DNA of 64,000 nt from Nocardioides sp. B-3 (GCF_024703895.1 NZ_CP087968.1:4340001-4404000); one strand, 5' to 3'; positions 37,942 through 47,999 are shown, counted from the first letter of the stretch. A program made the numbers and translations. Notes: generated by a model not told the origin, from the letters alone.

Positions 37942-38953
37942 TCAGACCTCCACCGGGGAGCCGTTAGAGACGACCGCCACGCCGTCGATCTCGACGGTGC
38001 AGCTGCGCATCGGCACGTCGAGGTGAGCGGGTGTCTCACGGTCGGCGAACCGGTTGGAGCCCGTGGACCACATGAAGTTGCCTGCGGTCGAACGAAGCTC
38101 CCGGCCGTAGAGGCTGCGCGGGTCGTAGACGTCGAACGCGGACCAGCGCGCCTGCGGGAGAAGGCCCCAGCCCATGTGGCTGAGCGCCCAGACCTCGGGG
38201 TCCTCCCAGCTCTCGAAGTAGTCGTTGAGCACATGTGCGTCCGCGCCACCCGCGATCTCGGTGATGAAACCCTTGCTGACGCTGATGGTGACCTCGTCGC
38301 GCACGTAGCGCTGCCACGGGATCAGGGCGTCCCCCGGCTGCAGGACGATCTGGCCCTCAGCGGAACGATCACGGGGGAAGCAGGCCGCGAAGCCGGACGG
38401 CCAGTGGTCCCAGCGGCCCGGCTCGTCGACGTAGCCCCACTGGTGGGTGATCGGCAGGTCCTCGCCGGAGATGTCGGCGGTGAGGTCCATGCCCGCGGCG
38501 TTCGTGACACGCAGGATCGAACCGCCGCGCAGCTTGCTGCCGGCGCGCTCGACGGAAGCGCGCAGCTCACCGCTGCCCATCAAGCGCTCGAGAACGTCGT
38601 TCGGCTCTGCGACAAAGAGCATGCGCTTGCCGTTGCCGGTGATGCGGGTGCGCACGTCGGAGTGGATGAGTCCGCCGACGGTGGCGTCGACGACGAAGTC
38701 GCACTCGCCCGCGGCCGCCAGCAGCGCGGCGACCTCGCGGCCGTCGGCCCGGGTACGGCGGCAGGTTGGGGTTGGAGAGGCTGGACGCGTGCAGCACGAG
38801 TGCGCTGGCGCCGAGCTGGCGGGCGGCGGCAACCGCAGCGGCAACGTAATCGTCCTTCTCGCCGAGCTCGGCGATGACGGCGACCTGCTCGCCGGCCGTC
38901 ACTGCACAGAGCTTGAACTGCTCGACGAAGTTCTCGGTCAAGGTCCCGGGCAT
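37942..38953 (-). CDS. nicX: 2,5-dihydroxypyridine 5,6-dioxygenase (NicX-like), frameshifted
   Basis: Starts MPGTLTENFVEQFKLCAVTA. Conserved NicX blocks are present in order: LFVAEPNDVLERLM, HQWGYVDEPGRWDHWPSGFA, ISVSKGFITEIAGGADAHVL, DPEVWALSHMGWGLLPQARW and AGNFMWSTGSNRFADRE with HLDVPMRSC. The fold is that of M29-type metallopeptidases, but the family oxidatively opens 2,5-dihydroxypyridine to N-formylmaleamate with Fe(II) and O2. The metal-ligand His and Asp/Glu residues in the HMGWG and HLDVP blocks are kept. One shift near 38755 is needed. Length (337) is close to the known enzyme. This is the strongest evidence that the cluster degrades a pyridine. Confidence 0.9.
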
Positions 38954-38981
38954 GTCTTTCTCCTGCTTTCGTGGGATTGGT

Positions 38982-39753
38982 TCAGTAGGTGGCGCGGACA
39001 GCGCCGCCATCGATGGTCAGGGTGGAACCTGTGACGAAGCCAGCGCGGGGCGAGGCAAGGAACGCCACGGCATCGGCGATCTCGTGGGCCTCGGCCCAGC
39101 GGCCGAGGGGGATGTCCTTCACGACCTGAGCGATCTCCTCCTCGACGGTCGTGTCGTTCTTGCTCGACTTGCTCACCACGATGTCCTGCATCCGGTCGGT
39201 TCCGGTCGCACCCGGCATGACATGGACGACGCGTACGCCATGGGGAGCGACCTCGGCGGCCAAGGTCTTGACCATGGCCGCAGCGGCGGAGCGGTAGGCC
39301 GCCGACAGCACACCACCGGGTGCTGGCTGCTTCACCCGTGGAGGAGGAGAGGAGCACGATGGTGCCGCCGCCCTGCTCGACCATCTGCCGTGCGCCGGCG
39401 GTGGCCAGCTGGACGACGGGTCGCAGCAGCAGGTCGTGCGCTCCGGACCAGTCGGCCCAAACCGTGTCGAGGACAGGCACGATCCCGGGTCCAGGCGTGT
39501 TGATCACCGGGACGTCGAGTCGACCGTGCTCCGCCACGACCCGGGCAACGAGGTCGCCGGTGGCATCGGCGTCGGCCGGGTCGTGCGTGATCGAGACGAC
39601 CTTGCCGTCGCCGAGGCTCTCAGGTACTCCCCAGGTGCGCGCGGCTGCGACGACCGTCATGCCCTCCTCGGCAAGCCGTACGACGACGGCTCGGCCGATG
39701 CCGCGTGAGGCCGCGGTCACGAGGGCCATCTTGCCTTGCAGTTGGAGATCCAC
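38982..39753 (-). CDS. Short-chain dehydrogenase/reductase (FabG-like), frameshifted
   Basis: A GTG at 39753 (VDLQLQGKMALVTAASRGIG) follows AAAGGA. It has the NAD(P) site TAASRGIGRAVVVRLAEEGM and GGGTIVLLSSSTGEA with the catalytic Ser. After a shift near 39330 come GVLSAAYRSAAAAMVKTLAA (Tyr-x3-Ser where Lys is usual), GVRVVHVMPGATGTDRM and AGFVTGSTLTIDGGAVRATY. The Lys of Tyr-x3-Lys is not seen in this reading, which may reflect the nearby shift. It probably oxidises a hydroxylated pathway intermediate. Confidence 0.75.
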
Positions 39754-39806
39754 CAGAGGTCCTTTCCCCGGAAGTTGTGGCGCGGCCCGTTGGCCGCTGG
39801 GACTGC

Positions 39807-40001
39807 TCAGTCGGAGATGCTGATCGCGCCCTCGGGGCACGCCCCGGCGGCGCTGTTGGCTGCGGTCTCGTCCCCCGCTGGCACGGTGCCGTCGCCCACG
39901 ATGGAGGCGTAGCCCCACTCGTCGAGCAGGAAGACACTGGGACACAGGTCCACGCAGGCGCCGTAGGCCCGGCACTTGGTGGCATCGACGGTTGCCTTCA
40001 T
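39807..40001 (-). CDS. Small ferredoxin (3Fe-4S/4Fe-4S type)
   Basis: 64 residues, intact: MKATVDATKCRAYGACVDLC, then CPEGAISISD near the end. The spacing C-x5-C-x3-C-P ... C-P is that of actinobacterial 3Fe-4S ferredoxins that serve P450s and dioxygenases. The start overlaps the stop of the NuoF-like gene as ATGA. It should carry electrons from that flavoprotein to the Rieske oxygenase encoded upstream. Confidence 0.9.
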   Translation of the reverse strand: MKATVDATKCRAYGACVDLCPSVFLLDEWGYASIVGDGTVPAGDETAANSAAGACPEGAISISD

Positions 40002-41280
40002 GAGTTGTCTCCGTTCGTGGCGCGTGATTGAGGATCGGGCAGGAGCTCCTCGGCGACGCTGCGCGCGAGGGGTGGCCGCGCCGTCGAGGAAGGCGCAGGC
40101 TCCACGCCCCTTGAGCTGGACACCCCAGCGGGCGAGGTTGTCGCGGTGGTCAGGATTGCTGTCGCCCTCAGCGACCTTGGCGAGCGTGTCGCGGATGGCG
40201 CGCGTGCCGTTGCGGCACACCCCGCACTGCCGGGCGCTCTCGCCCTCGAACCAGGGAACCGAGCCGGGCAGCCAGCGTCAAAGGGTCCTCGTCATGGCCG
40301 AGGACGGTGATTGCGGCGCAGCCGAGCCCGCTGCCAGCCGCAGACACGGCGGCGTAGCAGCAGCTGAGGTCGGCTCGATTGCCCTTCAGGAGGCCGCCGA
40401 ACCAGCCGCCCATCAGCAGTCCGCCGACGTCGGACGGCGTTCCGCCGACCCTCGCCACGAGCTGGCCGACAGTCGTGCCGAGCGGAGCCTCCACGACGCC
40501 ACCGTCGAGTGCAGCGCCGGAGATGGTGAACAGAGTGGTGCCCGGCGAGACGTCGGTGCCGACAGCACAGAAAGCGTCAGCGCCATAGCGTCGGATCCGG
40601 GCCGCATGGGCGAGCGTCTCGACGTTGTTGACCGGGGTGGGAAGTCCGTCGACCCCGGATTCCGAGGGTCGTGGGGGCTTGGCGACGGGGAGGGCCGGGT
40701 GGCCGCTGATTCCGCGACACACCGCGGTCTCCTCGCCGGCGACGTAGCCGCCGGTCGAGGCGAACACCTCGACGCGGGTGCCGTCGGGCACCAACCCGGC
40801 CGCCTCGACCTCGGCGACAGCGGCACGGGTGGCATGCAGCGAGCGCGGGTGCGAGACATACAGGACGGCACGCTGGGCACCGATGACGCGTGCCGCGAGC
40901 AGGAGTCCGTCGATCACGAGATGTGGACGCCGAGTCAACAGCCACTGGTCCTTCGCCGACGCCGGCTCCCCTTCGTGACCATTGGCGACCACGACGCACG
41001 AACCGGTGGCGTCCGCGACCGATCGCCACTTGATATGGGCTGGGAAGCCCGCTCCTCCGCGTCCGCGCAAGCCTGCGGCCTCCAGCGCGTCGACCATCTC
41101 GCCGAGGGGCACGACGTCGTCTGCCCTGCCGAAGAAGCCGAGCTCCAGCTCGTCGGACAGGGACCGGGAGCCTTCCGAACCCGGGAGCGCCAGTCGCGCC
41201 GGCGTCTCGTCGAGGCGTCGCGAAGGTCGTTGGACGAGCTGCTCCTGCGGGGTCATTGTCGGTATGGACGAGATGCTCAT
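39998..41280 (-). CDS. NuoF-like NADH:ferredoxin oxidoreductase, frameshifted
   Basis: Starts MSISSIPTMTPQEQLVQRPS. The NADH/FMN motif of the NuoF family is AAGLRGRGGAGFPAHIKW, with VVANGHEGEPASAKDQWLL, FASTGGYVAGEETAVCRGIS and PTPVNNVETLAHAARIRRY, then an SLBB-like part. After a shift near 40230 the 4Fe-4S region reads QCGVCRNGTRAIRDTL with a later Cys in GRGACAF. Another shift near 40080 gives the tail LARSVAEELLPDPQSRATNG and a stop at 39998. It is a stand-alone NuoF fused to no other subunit and coupled to a ferredoxin, so it should oxidise NADH and feed the Rieske dioxygenase, an uncommon reductase type for such a system. Confidence 0.85.
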
Positions 41281-41933
41281 GCCACGCCTCCCAGCAGGCG
41301 CAGTGCGACGTCCATCGAGACGACGTCGGCGTACTTGGCGTCCGTGTCGAGGAGTGCTGCCTCGTGCGGTCCAGCCTCGCGGTCACCCACTGCTCCGTCG
41401 ACGACGTACGTCGCGAAGTCGAGAGCGCAGGCATCGACCGCGGTGGCCCGGACGCATCCGGAGGTGGTGGCACCCACGACCACCACGGTGCCGACACCCT
41501 GCGCGCGGAGCTGCTCGGTGAGGTCGGTGCCGGCGAAGCTCGAGGCGGTCTGCTTGATGACGACCGGCTCCCCCTCGCCCACAGCGAGGCGGGGATCGAT
41601 CCGCTCCCAGCGCGAGCCCTCGCGAAGCTCACGCATGACCGGCATCTTCTCGAGCCAGACACGGTCGGATCCGTCCGGGAACGCGATGGCGGTGAAGTGG
41701 ACGGGAACGCCCGCCGTGCGGGCGCGCTCAATGAGCGACGCAGTGTTCGTGACGACGTCGTCCGGGTCGAAGCCCGGGCCGCAGGCGGGGTCGGTGAACC
41801 CGTTCTGCAGGTCGACCACGATCAGTGCAACAGCACCTCGGGGGGTCAGCCGCCCGGCCAGACCACCTCGGGCGTAGCGCTCGTGGACCTCGGTGCTCCA
41901 CGAGGCCGCGATCTCGTCAACGGTTGGTGACAT
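41277..41933 (-). CDS. Isochorismatase-family hydrolase, probable maleamate amidohydrolase
   Basis: An intact 218-residue protein. The cysteine hydrolase triad is visible: Asp in VALIVVDLQNGFTDPACGPG, Lys in EPVVIKQTASSFAGTDL, Cys in VVVGATTSGCVRATAVDACA. Members with the GATTSGCVRATA box include nicotinamidases, N-carbamoylsarcosine amidases and the maleamate amidase NicF. With NicX-like and maleate-isomerase genes nearby, conversion of maleamate to maleate and ammonia is the best guess. The stop overlaps the start of the NuoF-like gene. Confidence 0.85.
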   Translation of the reverse strand: MSPTVDEIAASWSTEVHERYARGGLAGRLTPRGAVALIVVDLQNGFTDPACGPGFDPDDVVTNTASLIERARTAGVPVHFTAIAFPDGSDRVWLEKMPVMRELREGSRWERIDPRLAVGEGEPVVIKQTASSFAGTDLTEQLRAQGVGTVVVVGATTSGCVRATAVDACALDFATYVVDGAVGDREAGPHEAALLDTDAKYADVVSMDVALRLLGGVA

Positions 41934-41939
41934 GTGCGA

Positions 41940-43375
41940 TCAACGACCCTCGTCCAAGACGACCTCGGGCCACTCTCGCCGTTCTCGGCGCGCATCATGG
42001 TGGCGTAGTAGCGATACATGTTGCGCTGGACGCCCTCCTCGAAGCGGGTCCAGTAGCTGACGCCGGGGCCGGGCCAGTCCTCAACCTTGTGCGAGATCCC
42101 GATTCCGGGCATGCCCATCTGGTAGTTGAGCTTGAAGTCGAGGATCTCGGCCGCGACGGACCGGCCTGTGCGACCGACGGTGATCCACGGCTCCGTGTCA
42201 TCCATCTCGAAGGCACCACCGAGGGAGAAGGTGCCGAGCGCGGCACGGTAGCTGCGCTCCTTCTGCTCCGGAGTCATTCCCTTGTAGGCGAGGAACCAGT
42301 TCCACATCTCGATCTGCCCCGGGCCCTTGGGCTGCCGTGTACGGATCGTGACGATGCCCGTGGGTGGGTGGGTACTACCGTCCTCAGTCATTGGCAATGC
42401 CAGCATTGAGAAGTTGGGGAACACGTTGCCCACCATCACCCGCGCCCGGCGGGCGATGTCGAGCTGGTGCTCGCTGATCCGGCTGGTGTCGAAGGTGGCG
42501 GCGAGATCCTCGGGGAAGCCGAAGAACTTCGGGCCCGGCTCATCAGGGTCGCCAGCCATCGAGAAGGACAACGAGTGCCCGGGTGCCGCCTGAATGTGGT
42601 AGCCCATCATGTTTTCGCGGAACGGCACCGGGAAGGCGCCGATCTCCCACACGGAACGGTGCAGCGTGCCCGTGGTGGTAGTCGTCACCGGAGAAGTTGT
42701 CGGCGCCCGACTTCCAGTTGGCGTCGACCACGAAGCGCTGCGGGGCACCCAAGATCTCCATGCCCTCGCCATCGAGGCCGAAGAGCAGGTCCATGTACCA
42801 CGCCATACCACCGAGGTACTCCTTCAGCGGTGGGGCTGTGGGGTCGAGAGTTGCAAAGATCAGACCATGGAAGGAGTCCACCCGGGCTGCCGCGGTGAGA
42901 CCGTTGTCCTCCTTGGACATCCCGCCGAAGGCATCGCGCCACAACGGGGCACCGACCAACTTGCCGTCCGTGCCATAGGTCCAGCCATGGTAGGGACACC
43001 GGAAGTGCGACGTGTTGCCCGAGTCCGATCGGCAAACCTGGACGCCGCGGTGTCGGCAGGCGTCGAACAGGACGTGGACCGCACCGGCCTCGTCGCGAGA
43101 CACGATGAAGTTGTCCTCACCGATCTTGCGGACGACGTAATCGCCCTTGGCCTCGATCTCCGACTCATGGGCCATGAACACCCAGCAACGACCGAAGATC
43201 TTGCGCAACTCGGTCTGGTAGACCTGCGGGTGTCCGAAGATGCCAGCCGGAACGGAGCCCCTCGGGCAAGCCGTCCTCGAGTTGGCTGATGAGCTTGTCG
43301 ACGTGGGGCGGAAGCGACTCGCCGACCGGCAGATCGGTCCGGACGTCGGTCGGGGGTGGCGACGGTGTCAGTCAT
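41940..43375 (-). CDS. Rieske ring-hydroxylating dioxygenase, alpha subunit, frameshifted
   Basis: Starts MTDTVATP at 43375. Shifts near 43350 and 43260 lead to VYQTELRKIFGRCWVFMAHE. The Rieske 2Fe-2S site is ACRHRGVQVC and RCPYHGWTYG. The catalytic mononuclear iron ligands lie in SGDDYHHGHAAPF. After a shift near 42665 follow FPVPFRENMMGYHIQAAPG, VFPNFSMLALPM and RQPKGPGQIEMWNWFLAYKG. A shift near 41975 gives the end WPEVVLDEGR at 41940. About 475 residues. It inserts O2 into an aromatic or heteroaromatic ring to give a cis-diol. It pairs with the beta subunit just upstream. Confidence 0.9.
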
Positions 43376-43393
43376 GTCGTGGCTCCGGGAAGC

Positions 43394-43927
43394 TCAGAAG
43401 AAGAGGGAGAGGTTGTGGGTTCCGATGACCGTGAGGTCGAGGTAGACGACGTGTTCGAGCAGCATCAGCCGGCCCTCTTCGCGACGTAGCAGGTCGCGCC
43501 GCTCGCCCGAGAGGATCTGCGGGTTGGTCTGGTCCTGCCGGGTCCGGTAGATCAGCACGTTGCTGCGTACGTCGAGGACGTTCACGTTGTCCGTGCTGCG
43601 GACCCGCACGTTGGTGACGAAGTGGCGCAGCCGCGACGGCGGGTCCTCCGCCCATGCGTAGTTCGTCTCGTTGCGAGCGACCTTGCTGCCGAGCGATCCG
43701 TAGTTCTCGTTGAGGTGGAAGGTGTTCTCGAGGAAGCCGAATCCGCGCGCCCTCTCTACCGTCTCCCGGATTGGAAGCCGGTAGGAGACGTCCTTGCTGA
43801 CTAGGCTCTCCAGCCATGCTCGCTCGCGGAGGTCGTCGAGCAGCTCCGCCTCGTAGAGGAGGAAGTCGCTGGCTTCGACATACTCGGCACTGCTGATCGA
43901 AATCGGGGGCGAATCAGTGGCAGTCAC
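43394..43927 (-). CDS. Rieske dioxygenase, beta subunit
   Basis: A GTG at 43927 follows GAAGGAG with a 5-base spacer and opens VTATDSPPISISSAEYVEAS. An ATG at 44026 in the same frame overlaps the ABC gene stop, but it reads through an operator-like sequence and lacks a good ribosome site. It has FLLYEAELLDDLRERAWLES, VERARGFGFLENTFHLNENY and PPSRLRHFVTNVRVRSTDNV, and ends GTHNLSLFF, the small-subunit pattern of BphA2-like proteins with the usual aromatic tail. It is structural and supports the alpha-subunit hexamer. Confidence 0.9.
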   Translation of the reverse strand: MTATDSPPISISSAEYVEASDFLLYEAELLDDLRERAWLESLVSKDVSYRLPIRETVERARGFGFLENTFHLNENYGSLGSKVARNETNYAWAEDPPSRLRHFVTNVRVRSTDNVNVLDVRSNVLIYRTRQDQTNPQILSGERRDLLRREEGRLMLLEHVVYLDLTVIGTHNLSLFF

Positions 43928-43938
43928 GATGGCTCCTT

Positions 43939-43963
43939 CAATTGCATGCATTTCTGTATCCAG
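43939..43963. promoter_or_regulatory. Operator-like sequence upstream of the Rieske beta gene
   Basis: CAATTGCATGCATTTCTGTATCCAG contains the palindromes CAATTG and TGCATGCA just upstream of the ribosome site of the beta-subunit gene. The AT-rich stretch stands out from its GC-rich surroundings. A related TTGCATRCA word occurs before the molybdenum-hydroxylase operon. It may be a GntR-family site. Confidence 0.35.
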
Positions 43964-44022
43964 TTTCTCACTCGGACTCGGGGTTGGCAAGGGTTTCACC
44001 GCAATTCGCGACTTCAGGTCGG

Positions 44023-45534
44023 TCATCCTCCGTGCGATGCACCCGTCATGAGCTCGATGACCCGGTCGCCGTTGCCTTGTGGATCGCGGAGTTCTGAGAC
44101 GCAGCGACCGCGGTCGAAGACGAGGATCCTGTCGGAGAGGCTCACCAGTTCATCGATGTCACTGGAGTAGAGCAAGACCCCCACTCCTGATGCCGCGACC
44201 TGCCGGAGCTCGGCGTGAATCTCGGCCCGAGCACCCACGTCCACGCCAATCGTCGGGTCGTCGAGCAGCAGGACCTTCAGCTGCTCCAAGGCCCATCGGG
44301 CAAAGAGCGCCTTCTGTTGGTTGCCGCCCGACAGCGTTGAGATGATCACTTCCGTGCTGCGCGTGAAACCGACACGGCGCAGGGCATCGGTAATACCCCT
44401 GCGCTCCCTTCGCACGCCCGGCATCCCCAGCCGCGAGTACTGTTCAAGGCTGGCGATGGTCACGTTCTCCCGAACACGATGGTTGGGCAGCACGGAAAGG
44501 GTTCGGTCGCCCGGGAGGTAGCCCACGCCGGCCCGCGCTGCACTCCGACGATTGCCGGATGGAAGTGAAGTGCTGCCCAGCAGCACCCGACCACGTGTGG
44601 CGTGCAGGCTGCCCGCGACGATCCTGAGGACTTCGTCGGCTCCAGACGTGAGCAGGCCGGCAAGTCCCACGATCTCCCCGGGCGCCAGCCGGAGGGACAC
44701 ATCGAGGAGATCATGGCCAGCGACGTGCTGGAGCTCCGGGACTGCATCCGTCGACGGGGGCGCACCCGCTCCTCTCGAACTGCGGTGTCCGGCAACACGG
44801 ATGTGATGAGCTCGACCAGGCGCGCATGAGTGATCTCGTCCCGCCCGAGCTCCGCAACCACCGCCCCGTCACGCATGGCCGTGACGGCATCGGCAAGTTC
44901 GATGATCTCGTCCAAGCGGTGCGACACGTACAGGCAGGAGACACCCGCGCGGACAACGCCTTGACCATCTCCGGGAGCAGGCCCACCTCAGACGGCGACA
45001 TGGCGGCGGTGGGCTCATCAAGAATGATCAGCCGACTACCGCTCATCACGGCGCGCGCAGCCATGAGCAGACGCTGCTGGACCAGCCCGAGCGACCCCGC
45101 CGGAGATTTGAGCGAGACCGCGCCCGGGCCGACCTTGGCCAAGGCGTTGCAGAGCAAGCTCGTCCTGCTCACCGGAGTCCACGAACATTCCACCCAGCAG
45201 CGGTTCGCGACCCAGGGACGACGTTCTCCGCGACCGTCAGATTCGGGAGGATGGCGAGTTCCTGAGGCATGAGCTCCACACCTGCGCGCCGTCCCGCTCC
45301 ACGTCCAGTGAGATCGATCGCAGCTCCATCGATCCTGATACTGCCCCGGTCCGGACGCGCCCGGCCGGTGAGCATCTTCATGAAGGTGGACTTCCCGGCA
45401 CCGTTGGCGCCGATGAGGCCGCGCACCTCCCCCGGTCGCATCGAGACCCACGCCTCGCGAACCGCCTGCACGCCGCCGTAGCGCTTGCCGAGTCCCTCGG
45501 CCACGAACCGGGGCGCCCGGTCCAGGTCCCTCAT
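44023..45534 (-). CDS. Sugar-type ABC importer ATPase with two ATP domains, frameshifted
   Basis: The start overlaps the permease stop as ATGA. First domain: Walker A LIGANGAGKSTFMKMLTGRA, a signature region SLGLVQQRLLMAARAVMSG, Walker B LIILDEPTAAMSPSEVG, then SHRLDEIIELADAVTAMRDG. Second domain: EIVGLAGLLTSGADEVLRIV (degenerate Walker A, as in RbsA/MglA), LSGGNQQKALFARWALEQLK and VLLLDDPTIGVDVGARAEIH. Shifts near 45200, 44950 and 44760 break it. About 505 residues. It energises uptake together with the permease and binding protein upstream. Confidence 0.85.
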
Positions 45535-46539
45535 CGCCGGATCTGCTTTCGAGCCAACGCAGTCACGGCGGCCAGCAGCACAAGACCCTGCACGACCGCG
45601 GCCTGCCGGGCCGGCTTGTCCAGCATGGTGAGTCCGGTCGTGATCGTACCGAGGAACACCACCCCGACCGGGGTCCCCGGGACGTTGAACCGCCAGCCGT
45701 GACCCAGCGAGAGACTGAGGAACGTGGCGGCGTACGCAGCGAGCAGCAGTCCAGCGCCCGGCTCGGGGTAGTAGGACATGGCACGCGAAGTGAGCAGGAT
45801 GCCCGCGACGCCGGCGGCGCCACCACAGAGGGTGAAGGCGATGATGCGATCGCGGGTCACGGGAAGCCCGACCAGCTTCGCGGCCGCGTGATTGTCCCCG
45901 ATCGCCGATGCATGTCGCCCAAAGACACTGAAGCGAAGGGCGACGCCAATCGCGATCGAGATCGCCGGGGCGATGACGACCGCCATCGGCATCCCGGCGA
46001 GCGTCCCACCGGTGATGTTGACGTAGCTCGGGTTGATGCCCTCGAAGATGGTGGTGTTGGCCACCGCGGTCTCCACTCCCGCCACCACGGAGCCGGTCGC
46101 CGGGGGTCGCGATGAACGACGGGATGCCGACGATCGCGACCACTACGCCGTTGAGGAATCCGACCAGTAGACCGGAAACCAACACCGGCCAGGGACGGCA
46201 ACGGGCGTCAGAAACTCCTTGGTACGCCATCAGCGACACTGAAACAGCTGCACTGCCGCCGGCCACCGAGGCGATGGACAGGTCGAACTCCCGCATCACG
46301 AGGACGACGACCGGGCCGGCGGCCATCACCATCAGGGGCGCCGCCCGGTCAAGGATCGACGCCACATTGCTCGCGGTCGCGAACGTCGCCGGTCGCAACG
46401 CGGAGAGAACAACTACAACCAGTGCGAAGACGAGCAGGAGACTGAACCGCTCGAGGAATCCGCGCAGGCGAGCATCCGCGCGCTCGGGCAGCGCTGCGGT
46501 GGTGGCGGCGTCTGAGGCGGCCCGGATGATAGATGCCAT
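45531..46539 (-). CDS. Sugar-type ABC importer permease, frameshifted
   Basis: Starts MASIIRAASDAATTAALPER. Many hydrophobic helices follow, with the RbsC-like words FALVVVVLSALRPATFATAS, LMVMAAGPVVVLVMREFDLS and, after a shift near 46105, GRHASAIGDNHAAAKLVGLP (the cytoplasmic EAA-like loop) and IAFTLCGGAAGVAGILLTSR. About 335 residues. It belongs to the branch of this family often found in aromatic and purine catabolic clusters as well as for pentoses, so the substrate is not necessarily a sugar. Confidence 0.85.
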
Positions 46540-46603
46540 GGTCGGTCCTTAGTTCTTGTGGAGCGGCCGGGCCCGATGACACCGGGCCCGCCCGCGGGGC
46601 GGA

Positions 46604-47666
46604 TCAGAGCCCGTAGTCGGACTTCCAGTTCGCGATCATGGGTGCGATCGCGTCGCCCGGGGGTAGACCTCCTCGCCCGATGCGGGCGCGTTCGAGGCGT
46701 CGACGATGGAGTACTGAAGTGGGTACTCGATCAGCATCGAGTCGGCGTCGAGCTCGTCGCCGTCCGCCCAGTAGGCCGCCAAGCCACCGATAGCCATGGC
46801 ACCGGTCTTCGCCTCATCGCTCTCCGCGACGACCACGCTGCCGGCACGGACCAGTCGAGGACCGACGGGATCGCGTAGAAGGAGTAGACCGGGACGTCGC
46901 GGTCCGTCTGCTGCAAGGCCGGCGCGATTGCCTGACCACCGAAGTCGCAGCAGGAGAAGAACGCGGTGAGGTCAGGGTTCGCGTTGAGGATGTCGATGGC
47001 GGCCTTCGTCGTGCCACCGAAGAGGTCGGCCTGCGGCACGTCCTGCTTCGCCACGACCTCGTAGCCGGCAGAGAGAGCTGACTCGAACGTCTCGACACGC
47101 GCGTCCACGCCCGCATAGCCGGGCAGATTGATGATGCCGAACTCCGCGCCGTCCGAGAAGTCAGACTCGATTCGCTCGGTCAGCATGGTCGACATCTGCA
47201 CTCGGTCCCCGACGTACTGCGCCTCGATGAGGGGCGTCTCGTCTGCGACGAAACCTGCGCTGACCACGGGGATCCCAGCATTCTGGGCGGCGGCGAGCTG
47301 CTTGGCGAGGATGGCCGGTACCGGGAAGATCAGCACGATCGCGTCGACGTTGGAATCAACGAGCGACTGCAAACGCTGCTGCATCTTCTGCGGGTCGCCC
47401 TCCCCGTCGACAACCCGGGTGTCCCACCCGAACTCGTCGGCGGCCTTCTCCACCGCGCCCAACGTGCGCTGCTGCACCTCGGCTGCCCCGACGGTCTGCA
47501 TGACGCCGATGGTCCGGCCCTCGAGCGCGGCGGTGCCGCCCGCGTCGGGACCGGCAGGCGCGGTGGTGGATTCGGCGCCGGTACAGGCCGTGAGCGACAG
47601 GACGAGGACAGCGGCGCCTGCGAGAGCCGGGCCCCGCCTGAGGTTGGGAGTGAACACGTTCGCCAC
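46604..47666 (-). CDS. ABC importer substrate-binding lipoprotein, frameshifted
   Basis: The probable start is GTG at 47666 (VANVFTPNLRRGPALAG), with a GTG at 47657 as an alternative. The signal peptide ends in a lipobox VLSLTACTGA. The periplasmic-binding fold of the RbsB type follows: TIGVMQTVGAAEVQQRTLGA, DAIVLIFPVPAILAKQLAAA, IPVVSAGFVADETPLIEAQY, FFSCCDFGGQAIAPALQQTD. Shifts near 46840 and 46665 separate the tail, which ends IANWKSDYGL at 46604. It is exported, lipid-anchored, and captures the substrate for the importer. Confidence 0.85.
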
Positions 47667-47720
47667 CTTCTGTAAGAGCGAGTTGCCGCATGTGCCCCGG
47701 ATCACATCGGCTCGGAAAAA

Positions 47721-47740
47721 TGAATGTAGAAGTGTATTCA
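47721..47740. promoter_or_regulatory. Inverted repeat in promoter of the catabolic cluster
   Basis: TGAATGTAGAAGTGTATTCA has arms TGAAT and ATTCA around a 10-base spacer. It lies about 55-60 bases upstream of the first gene of the cluster, in an AT-rich spot. The core ATGTAGAAG recurs near 55720 and, as ATGTAGATG, near 58050. Confidence 0.45.
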
Positions 47741-47999
47741 CTTTACGTCAAGAGCTGATCCACAGTTCGAGCAGCCGTCGGCATGCCGGGTCATCCCCAC
47801 TGCGACGCCCCCGTGGTCGGCGGCGAGTCGGGGCCCAACCGGCATGTGGGACGACCTGCCTCTCGGACGGCGGGAGACCGCTGAGGCCTCAGACCTGTGG
47901 CGCCGTGTGGCGGGGCGATCCCGCGCACAGTGGCAAGACCATGACCATGTCGACGCCATGGGCACCGCGTTCACGTGGCTACGGACTACCTCGGCAGCC

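Noticed and set aside
39976..41877. Plus-strand frame of ~633 codons
   Set aside because: Antisense of the NuoF-like and isochorismatase-family genes. Composition is Ser/Arg/Pro-rich without domains.
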